This document shows positions 1 to 6,600 of a stretch of DNA of 17,110 bases, in pieces. Location of the stretch: the NCBI GenBank assembly GCA_900752535.1, contig CAADVV010000167.1:1-17110 (forward strand). The letters are read 5' to 3'. The position numbers were made by a program, and so were the translations under genes. The notes beneath the pieces were generated by a model. It was not told where the DNA came from, did not search any database, and was given only the letters and a program-made list of their open reading frames with translations. Within the stretch, counting starts at the first letter, position 1. The number at the start of each line of letters is the position of its first letter. The DNA is from Bacteroidales bacterium (lineage in GTDB: Bacteria > Bacteroidota > Bacteroidia > Bacteroidales > Muribaculaceae).

Positions 1-980
1 ACGCTGACGCTCTCCTCTTTATAGGCAGGGTTGTTGGAATAAGATTCTATTTCATTGATTCCCTTTTCAATTAACGTGGCTAAATAAGCCGCTCTTGCTG
101 CATCAATAATGGCATGGTCTATCAGATAACGCTGCTTGTACATGAATGATTTGACACGGATGATTCCGTCTTGTATCAGGTCGAAGTCTCCTTCTCCGGC
201 TTTTCCCCGTGTGGAGATACAAAGTGCCGTTTGGCGGATGTCATTGAAAACTTGCCCTATGTCCGTTCCGAAAGACCGGTATGAAAGTTCGACCACCGCA
301 ATCTTACGGAACGCTTCTTTGGTAATCTGCAGGTCTGAAACATTTTCAAACAGCCGCCCCACATCATAAAGCTGTTTGGCTATCTCCATCGAACAGGACC
401 TTCCATTCCTGTAATAAGGTATTCCAGTTGTGTTGGGAGCGAAAGCCGTCAGTTTATCGCCCAAAATATCTTCTGCGGACGGGACTGTTACCATCAATGG
501 TTTTCCTTCCAACCGTATGAACGGGCAGTTGATAGCTATTTGTTGGGTACGGAAATAATGAATGTCCTCGTAGAGTACATCCAGCAGGATATAGGATTGT
601 GCATCGGTGTCATTTCGGTATGCAATCTGATAGAAAAACTTGGAATGGCTCTTGGGAATATCCGCATCATCCCGTTGCTTGCGTTCCACAAGTTCCAGAT
701 TGATGAAGCCGAAATCGGCAAATGATTTCAGATAGTCTTCAATGTTGGTTCCAGGGGGACAGATAAGATCAATGTCGATTGACAGACGATGAGCAGATTT
801 CCCAAGTATGAGCATAAGTGCCGTTCCTCCCTTAAAAACCAGTGGACACCCGGCTTTAACCAGCATTTCAAGCAGGGACAGGGCACGGATTACTTTCTCT
901 ATCAGATTTTTATCATTATAGTGCAATTCGGATGAAACCTGTTCGATCCATTCTGCCGTAAAACACTCCTTCTTTATCAT
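1..980 (-). CDS. AbiEii/AbiGii-type nucleotidyltransferase toxin, 3' end cut by window edge
   Basis: Reading the minus strand from the ATG at 980 gives an open frame of about 326 codons to the window edge with no stop. Residues 49-55 read FKGGTAL and 67-72 SIDIDL, the GG-(S/T) and DxD signature of the nucleotidyltransferase fold of AbiEii/MenT-type toxins. Asp134 (ILLDVLY) fits the third acidic position, and DILGDKLTAF (171-180) is the usual helix after the core. Known members transfer nucleotides to RNA targets such as tRNA acceptor ends; that this copy does so is inference. Its start overlaps the stop of the upstream regulator gene as ATGA, so the two are probably translationally coupled, antitoxin first. 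The length is already close to a full family member, so only a few C-terminal residues should be missing. Alternative: a nucleotidyltransferase with other substrates. The family assignment is firm. Confidence 0.9.
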   Translation of the reverse strand, partial: MIKKECFTAEWIEQVSSELHYNDKNLIEKVIRALSLLEMLVKAGCPLVFKGGTALMLILGKSAHRLSIDIDLICPPGTNIEDYLKSFADFGFINLELVERKQRDDADIPKSHSKFFYQIAYRNDTDAQSYILLDVLYEDIHYFRTQQIAINCPFIRLEGKPLMVTVPSAEDILGDKLTAFAPNTTGIPYYRNGRSCSMEIAKQLYDVGRLFENVSDLQITKEAFRKIAVVELSYRSFGTDIGQVFNDIRQTALCISTRGKAGEGDFDLIQDGIIRVKSFMYKQRYLIDHAIIDAARAAYLATLIEKGINEIESYSNNPAYKEESVS

Positions 981-1699
981 TTTATGTTCAGATTTTCTAA
1001 TATGGACAATATTTCTTCTTTTGCCTTACGTCTGCCGGCATACCTGAATAGCCGATTTCGATTGACAGCGTACAGATTAAAGGCATTTTCAAAGATATGC
1101 TCGCTTTCACTGCCTTGTAGGTAGAAGAAATCCGCATCCCTCAATATATCCACCAACAGCTTTTCCAGTGTAGGCATCGGTACATCTGATACTTTCTGCA
1201 AAGGAGCTTCCGAGACCAAATTTTTCACAAAAAAGACACGGCTGTCCATATCTACATATCGGTAAATCATATCTTTGTCCGGTCGCAGATAGACGTCACG
1301 GTTCCCGTCTTTCAAAAAGTTGAAAACCGTTTCTGCCGAATCCCTGTCTGTTTCCACATAGACAACACGGTTGGAAGAAAGGTGATGCTGCAAGGTTGCG
1401 ATAATATCCCCCTGATAGACGCAGAACTTCGCAAATGGGAAATTGACCAGCAACGAATCGTAAATTTCTCTTACTTCACCTATGAGTTTAGGAACAAAGG
1501 ACTGTTTCATGACTTTAGCATACATTCCGCGTCCGGTTCTGACCAATGCATTTTCATTCACGAGCTTGAACAGATACCATGACAAGGAAGACTTGCTTAT
1601 GCCAACCTTTTCGTGAAGATAGGCAAACAAGTCATCCATGCTGAAATCACGGTGTACTTCAGCGTATTCAAGTATGGATGTCGTTGTTTTGTTACTCAT
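977..1699 (-). CDS. AbiEi-like antitoxin/transcriptional regulator (DUF6577-like winged helix)
   Basis: A 240-residue protein starting MSNKTTTSIL. Residues about 8-63 form a winged helix: helices through DLFAYLHEKVGISKSSLSWY, then a wing ending VRTGRGMYAKV, which is the typical AbiEi shape ('...rig.GvY'). The rest is a mixed domain resembling AbiEi C-terminal regions. In known AbiE systems AbiEi neutralises the AbiEii toxin and represses its own operon by binding inverted repeats. I chose the ATG at 1699 over an in-frame ATG at 1732. An AGGA lies 9-12 bases before 1699, and the extra N-terminus from 1732 would be read from DNA containing the TATATTTG -7 box (1728-1721), so it is probably untranscribed. 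The stop overlaps the toxin start by 4 bp. The cognate pairing is inferred from order and overlap. Confidence 0.85.
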   Translation of the reverse strand: MSNKTTTSILEYAEVHRDFSMDDLFAYLHEKVGISKSSLSWYLFKLVNENALVRTGRGMYAKVMKQSFVPKLIGEVREIYDSLLVNFPFAKFCVYQGDIIATLQHHLSSNRVVYVETDRDSAETVFNFLKDGNRDVYLRPDKDMIYRYVDMDSRVFFVKNLVSEAPLQKVSDVPMPTLEKLLVDILRDADFFYLQGSESEHIFENAFNLYAVNRNRLFRYAGRRKAKEEILSILENLNIK

Positions 1700-1720
1700 A
1701 TTATATCCTGTTTTTGCCTG

Positions 1721-1728
1721 CAAATATA
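1721..1728 (-). promoter_or_regulatory. Putative -7 box of the AbiE operon
   Basis: On the minus strand the bases read TATATTTG, an exact match to the Bacteroides -7 consensus TAnnTTTG, 22-29 bases before the chosen start at 1699. No good TTTG -33 box is visible. That region is occupied by the large inverted repeat 1730-1769, consistent with a repressed promoter. Confidence 0.5.
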
Positions 1729-1729
1729 G

Positions 1730-1769
1730 CAAATTTTCGGCACTATTTCTGAATAGTGCCGAAAATTTG
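1730..1769. promoter_or_regulatory. Inverted repeat 1, probable AbiEi operator
   Basis: A 40-bp palindrome with perfect 18-bp arms (CAAATTTTCGGCACTATT and its complement) around TCTG. It abuts the -7 box by one base, so a bound protein would block the -33 region. The core is CGGCAC-N12-GTGCCG (1738-1761). The same core and spacing recur at 1826-1849. Confidence 0.65.
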
Positions 1770-1816
1770 TATTTATTTAAAACAATCTATATGTAAATAA
1801 CCTTTTGTCATCATCT

Positions 1817-1858
1817 ACTAAATATCGGCACTAAATTAAAATTGTGCCGATATTTAGT
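1817..1858. promoter_or_regulatory. Inverted repeat 2, second probable AbiEi operator
   Basis: Perfect 15-bp arms (ACTAAATATCGGCAC and complement) separated by 12 bp. The core CGGCAC-N12-GTGCCG is identical in sequence and spacing to repeat 1, and the centres are 88 bp apart. The two repeats differ outside the core, so this is a shared binding motif and not a simple duplication. Confidence 0.6.
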
Positions 1859-2179
1859 GATTGTTCAATATTGTACAATGACAATTTACCAAATCGTATT
1901 TTCCTGTTTTATTGTTGTCACATCTCGTTTATCGGCAGGTCATTCTTTACTCTTTTCGTCGGCGAATGTAGGACGAAGCGCATAATCGCCAAGCCGCATT
2001 GCATTCGGATGACGAAAACAGACTGTTGCACGGTCGGTTTTCTATCCGGGTTTGGCTTATGATGCCACAGCTTCATCCTCTGGCTGCCTCAAAAAGCTGA
2101 AAACAAACCTGCACGGCAAACGAAAGCAGGGAAAAATAAAAATCAGCATGATAGTTCAACCAATTAAAAGTAAACAAGT
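1859..2179. other. Intergenic stretch with a large hairpin and a degenerate leader
   Basis: No convincing gene. A frame opening at GTG 1844 starts inside the inverted repeat and encodes a Cys/Phe-rich product resembling nothing known. Two structures stand out. First, TTTTCGTC..CGAATG (1953-1968) pairs with CATTCG..GACGAAAA (2002-2018), 8+6 bp with a small internal loop. Second, CCTGC/GCAGG (2108-2130) is followed by GGAAAAATAA, then TCAACCAATTAAA (2156-2168) just before the start at 2180. The latter part resembles the leader of the parB-like gene. Confidence 0.45.
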
Positions 2180-2404
2180 ATGGTAGAAGAAATTAGACAA
2201 GACGGCAGAGTGATATTGTCGAGCGAAGACGGTTTTTCCGTCCCTATGATTTTCAACAACCTTTGTGGAAAGAATTTCATTGGCAAAGAATACAAGGACT
2301 ATATCAGGCATATAGCCTTTGAGGAAATGGGACTTAAGCCGGGTATCGTGTCCCATTATCGGAACGGTGTTCTATATAAGAACGGCACAATCCCGGAACT
2401 TTGA
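2180..2404 (+). CDS. Small conserved-type hypothetical protein (74 aa)
   Basis: I do not recognise a named family. The protein starts MVEEIRQDGRVILSSEDG and has a short beta-rich N-terminal part followed by a probable helical segment (KEYKDYIRHIAFEEMGLKPG) and a basic, Tyr-rich end. No signal peptide, membrane segment or metal site is visible. The start is supported by TCAACCAATTAAA 11 bases upstream, a 13-base identity with the region before the parB-like gene. It precedes the 2462 gene by 57 bp on the same strand with no terminator between, so the two are likely cotranscribed. The frame looks genuine by codon use similar to neighbours; the function is unknown. Confidence 0.6.
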   Translation: MVEEIRQDGRVILSSEDGFSVPMIFNNLCGKNFIGKEYKDYIRHIAFEEMGLKPGIVSHYRNGVLYKNGTIPEL

Positions 2405-2461
2405 ACAGGTAAACCAAAATAGGAACAGCAAAAATCAAAATTTATACAAATTTATACAGAT

Positions 2462-3094
2462 ATGGAAACAACAACAATTCATCCGGCAGAAGCCTATCTA
2501 CGCAACGAACAAAATCCTACATCCTTATATGTAAGGATTGCAGGAAAACGCAGACGGCTGTTTATCAACCGCAACGAAAACGTCATCGGCATTATCGCAC
2601 TCGGAAAACGCAAAAGCGGGTACATCTTCACAGATTGGGCAAGCATTGAGAAGATATACTATCCGTCATCCTCTCCCGAAGATGCAGCGGACATAGAAAA
2701 GAAACTGGTCTTGAAATACCAGAAACTTGCCCGGCTTGCCACGCATACGAATGATTGGCTTCGCAAAATCGCTAATGCCGATTTGGATAAATCCCTCTAC
2801 GAGAACCGCATCACGACCGGCACACGCATCGACGGCAAGTGTATCGGACTTGCCACCATCGAGAAGTATTGCGGCAGTTGGGATATGGCTCGTTTCAGAA
2901 CGGCACTGAAGCAAGGTGAAAAGTTTTCCACCGGACGCTTCGACTTTTGCGGCTATGACGGTACGCTGTGGTGCGAGCCACGCGAAAATGGCGATATGGC
3001 GGCAGGATTCAGCAAAGAGTACCGGAATTGTGGCAACGGCTACTATTATCTGCTTATCAACGATGAATACATGATAGGCTATGACATAGACTGA
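2462..3094 (+). CDS. Hypothetical protein of conjugative-element type (210 aa)
   Basis: A soluble 210-residue protein starting METTTIHPAEAYLRN. The N-terminal third is beta-rich and basic (SLYVRIAGKRRRLFINRNENVIGIIALG). A helical middle contains SSPEDAADIEKKLVLKYQKLARLA, and a Gly/Tyr-rich end (NCGNGYYYLLINDEYMIGYDID) follows. There is no catalytic motif I can name, no signal peptide and no membrane helix. It appears to be the second gene of an operon starting at 2180, and a long hairpin begins 15 bases after its stop. Its position beside the methylase-helicase and partition genes suggests an accessory role in element maintenance, but that is inference from context only. Confidence 0.75.
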   Translation: METTTIHPAEAYLRNEQNPTSLYVRIAGKRRRLFINRNENVIGIIALGKRKSGYIFTDWASIEKIYYPSSSPEDAADIEKKLVLKYQKLARLATHTNDWLRKIANADLDKSLYENRITTGTRIDGKCIGLATIEKYCGSWDMARFRTALKQGEKFSTGRFDFCGYDGTLWCEPRENGDMAAGFSKEYRNCGNGYYYLLINDEYMIGYDID

Positions 3095-3108
3095 GTTATA
3101 TGCAGGGC

Positions 3109-3153
3109 AACGACAAGACCGTATCGGGCAAAGTCTCGGTACGGTTTGTTGTT
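3109..3153 (+). terminator. Long hairpin after the 2180-3094 genes, terminator-like
   Basis: Arms 3109-3128 and 3134-3153 pair over 20 bp with loop CAAAG. The only deviations from Watson-Crick are four positions that are all G-U pairs if the plus strand is transcribed. The 3' arm is U-rich (GGUUUGUUGUU) but no separate U-tract follows. Its place 15 bases after a stop fits a terminator or a 3' stabilising hairpin. Confidence 0.55.
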
Positions 3154-3236
3154 CCGATCGACCAACGACCTTTTATAAAACTCCTGTTCTCCCTCTTATA
3201 GCCTTACATCCTGCGGCCAGTTTGCTTCAAGCAACC

Positions 3237-3274
3237 TCACGCATTTTGTGTAACATGTTACATAAAGTGTGTGA
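3237..3274 (+). repeat. Palindromic hairpin with TGTAACATGTTACA centre
   Basis: A 38-bp near-palindrome. The central 14 bp (3249-3262) are perfect and the outer arms differ only at three positions that become G-U pairs in plus-strand RNA. It could be a protein-binding dyad or an RNA hairpin. No protein site of this exact sequence is known to me. Confidence 0.5.
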
Positions 3275-3291
3275 AGCCCCTTTTTGCAAAA

Positions 3292-3379
3292 GGACGGACA
3301 CGGACAGACTTGGCATTACAGGGGGCGGGATAAATCCTGCCCTCTGTAGTCCCAAGACAGTCCGTCGGAAAGTCCGTCC
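3292..3379 (+). other. Nested multi-stem structure upstream of the methylase-helicase gene
   Basis: From outside in: GGACGGAC (3292-3299) with GTCCGTCC (3372-3379); ACGGAC (3300-3305) with GTCCGT (3360-3365); CTTGG (3309-3313) with CCAAG (3352-3356); and a 16-bp stem 3315-3330 with 3335-3350 closed by TAAA and interrupted only by G-U pairs. The inner stem closely resembles the hairpin after the parB-like gene (12213-12241) but lacks a U-tract. It could be a structured RNA, a leader element or a DNA processing site. Confidence 0.5.
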
Positions 3380-3463
3380 CGGCTGACCGCTTCACTCTTT
3401 TACCCATAATCTTTCCTTTTCTAACGGATTCCCATTAAACCCAAGTCCGCTGCCGTGCGACCT

Positions 3464-3682
3464 ACGGGATAGAATTTTCCGCAAAGGTAACCGACCGTGC
3501 CAATCTTGCCAATGCCGACGTGCCGCCGCGAGTGACACGCAAAAATCTTCCTCTCCCTCTGTCGAGCGTATTTTTCCGGTTCAGCCTTGTCCGATTGTCC
3601 CTCGCCACCTTCCGAAAGCAGAAAAATCTTCCCGGCGGTCGCAAACAGACCGAACAGAGGGAAATAAAAAGAAAGGTTAAAT
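3464..3682 (+). promoter_or_regulatory. Leader L1 of the methylase-helicase gene (repeat family)
   Basis: Noncoding. An A/T stem CAAAAATCTTCCT..GAG..ATTTTTCCGG (about 3539-3584) and a hairpin CGGTC/GACCG (3636-3652) are followed by GAACAGAGGGAAA and then the ATG 21 bases further on. The order and many bases match leaders L2 (10224-10463) and L3 (12405-12635). See the findings. Confidence 0.55.
3482..3513 (-). promoter_or_regulatory. Possible minus-strand promoter inside L1
   Basis: Minus strand TACCTTTG (3489-3482) exactly matches TAnnTTTG and is preceded, with a 20-base spacer, by ATTG (3513-3510), one base off the -33 TTTG. No minus-strand gene follows, so it would drive a short RNA diverging from the leader. 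The equivalent sites in L2 and L3 each lose the T of the box. Confidence 0.3.
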
Positions 3683-6600
3683 ATGAGTTACAACAAATTG
3701 AAATCATTGGTGGCAAACGTGGAAGCGATAAAGACAGCGTTACAAATCCACATTCAAGGCAGACAAGCCACACCAGAGGAAAAAGAAACCTTATCCCAAT
3801 ATTCGGGGTTTGGCGGTATCAAAGAAGTGCTGAACATCGGCACAGACAAGCCTGTAAGTGGCGACATGGAAGAACCGATAAGGCGGTTGCAGGAACTTAT
3901 CGACACCTATCCCTATTTCACGGAAGCCATGAAAGCCTCTGTCCTGACAGCGTTCTACACCCCGAAATTCCTTATTGATGTAGTCGCAAAGCAGATACAC
4001 GCCACATTCAAGGACAATGAGCTGCAAATGCGCTCATTCCTCGAACCGAGTGCAGGCATTGGCGGTTTCCTCCCGGTAGCCATGTCCGACACCTGCGGCT
4101 ATGCCATTGAAAAAGACCCGGTTTCGGGTCTGATACTCTCCCTGCTGAATGACAACACGGTTACACGGACAGCCGGGTTTGAAACGATAGACGAACAGGG
4201 TTTTGAACATACGAAATTCGATGTCATAGCCTCCAACATCCCTTTCGGTAACTTCCGTGTGTTCGATGCGGAACTCTGGAAGAAAGGCGGCATATACGAG
4301 CAGGCTACCAAGACCATACACAATTACTTTTTTGTCAAGGCTTTGGAGCTTTTGAACGAGGGCGGCCTGCTGGCTTTCGTCACATCAAGAGGTGTGGCCG
4401 ATACACCAAGCAACAAATTCGTGCGTGAATACCTTGTGAACCATGCCGATTTGATTAGTGCTATCCGTATGCCCGACACGCTTTTCATGTACACAAGCGG
4501 CATCGAGGTAGGCAGCGATTTACTGATCTTCCAAAAGCATACTCACAAGGCGGCACTCTCGCAGAGGGAACAGCTCTTTTTACAGGTCGGCAGGGAAAAG
4601 GCAGACACGACAGGCGCAATGACCGAATACGCCAACAAACTTTTCACATTACCGAAAACCACCCTCGCCACAGGCAGCCGCATTGCGATGAACCAGTACG
4701 GCAAGTATGTACGCAAATACCAGTGGCAGGGGGATGAAAACGCCATGTCGCAGTATCTCGCCGCATTGCTCAAACTCGACTTTGGCCGCTATTTCCGCAA
4801 AAGCCTTTTCACAAGTGAGGGACAGGACGGCATACACACGCAAATGTCCCTTTTCGGCAGTGTGGCCGTTAAGCAGCCACCAAAAGGCAGACGAGCCTAT
4901 ACGGACGAGCCGGAAGCGTGGATGAAAGAGGGTGCAATGGTACTGTTTGAGGGGCAGGTGGGCATTATCCGATACCGCAAATCCGAACTATACCAAGAGA
5001 CGGCCACCGATTTTGTCCCGGTGGACGAGGGCAAGGTGAACACGGAGAGGGCTAACGACTATTTCTCTATCCGCAAGGCATATTTTGAACTTGCAATCAA
5101 AGAGCAGGAGGAACAGACGGAACAGCCGCATTTGCGTGAACGGCTGAACGCTTGCTATGATGCTTTTGTCGCCAAATGGGGCTTTTTCCACTCTAATGAC
5201 AACAAGGAGTTTATCATGCTTGACAGCCTCGGCGTGGAAGTGTTCACGATTGAAATGCAGGTCAAGGGCGACATATTCAAATCCGACATCATGCGTGAGC
5301 CTGTAGCGTTCAAGAAGATAGACACGACCGTGCAACTGACACCGGGCGAAGCGTTGGCAAGCTGCCTTAACTTTTACGGCTGTGTGGATATGGACTATCT
5401 GATGCAGACCACAGGCAAGGACGAGGACGAGGTTATCGACGACCTCAAAGGCGAGATATTCTATAACCCTGCCACCGGAGAATGGGAACACAAAGGCAAG
5501 TTCATAGCCGGAAACGTCATCGCCAAAAGCAAGGAAACAGGCTCTTATCTTCCCGATCTCACAGGCAAGGAAAAGGACTGGACGGAAACCGCTGTAAAGG
5601 CATTGGAGGAAGCCATACCCGAAGCGATACCCTACGAGGAACTCGACATCAACATGGGCGAGCGTTGGATTGACACGAAGCTGTACGCCGATTTTGCCAC
5701 AGAACTTTTCGGAACGGAAACCGATGTGATGTATTTTGACGTGAACGACACCTATTTAGTGCGGCTACAAGGATATTCCCCTGTAGTCTATAACACCTAT
5801 TCCGTAAAGAATTACAACGGAGAGGATTTGTTCGTACACGCCCTGCAGGACACCGTTCCCGAAATAACCAAAGAGATAGAGCGGAACGGCGAAGCGGTAC
5901 GAGTGCCGGACGAGGAAGCCATACAGGAAGCGGCCACCAAGATACAGGAGATAAGAAACCGTTTCAACCAGTGGCTCGACTGTCAGCCGATAGAGGTAAG
6001 GGACGAATTGGTAAGGGTGTACAACGAGCGGTTTAACTGCTATGTCCGTCCGCATTATGACGGCTCGGCACAGACCTTCCCGCAGCTCTCTTTCGAGAAT
6101 TTTCCGTATGACAGCCTCTATCCCTCACAGAAAGATGCCATTTGGATGATTAAGCAGAACGGCGGCGGTATCTGCTGGCACGAGGTAGGCACGGGCAAGA
6201 CGATGATAATGTGCGTTTCCGCTTACGAAATGAAACGCCTCGGATTGGTGCAGAAACCGCTCATTATCGGCTTGAAAGCCAATGTTCACGAAATAGCCGA
6301 CACGTTCCGCAAGGCTTACCCCTCGGCAAAGGTGCTTTATCCGGGCAAAGAGGATTTCACTCCTGCTAACCGCAAAGAGGTATTCTCGAAAATCAAGAAC
6401 AACAACTGGGACTGCATCATTCTGACACACGACCAGTTCGCCAAGATACCGCAATCGGAACAGACCATGATAGATATATTCACCGAAGAACTGGCCGATG
6501 TGGAGCGCAATTTGGAAGTCTTGGAACAATCCACCATGCGCTACCGCAGCGGAAAGATGCAGGACGGTCTGGAGAAGCGCAAACAGAACCTCGCAGCCAA

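Noticed and set aside
1844..2062. Plus-strand frame of 72 codons after the AbiE promoter
   Set aside because: It starts with GTG inside the inverted repeat, has no leader, and its Cys/Phe-rich product lies over a hairpin; it looks like chance.
3249..3262. TGTAACATGTTACA as a known regulator's operator
   Set aside because: A perfect 14-bp dyad, but I cannot match it to a specific regulator and the surrounding G-U-only mismatches favour an RNA hairpin.
3520..3978. 152-codon plus-strand frame overlapping the start of the methylase-helicase gene
   Set aside because: Arg/Lys/Pro-rich translation of leader L1 in another phase of a well-supported gene; no family resemblance.
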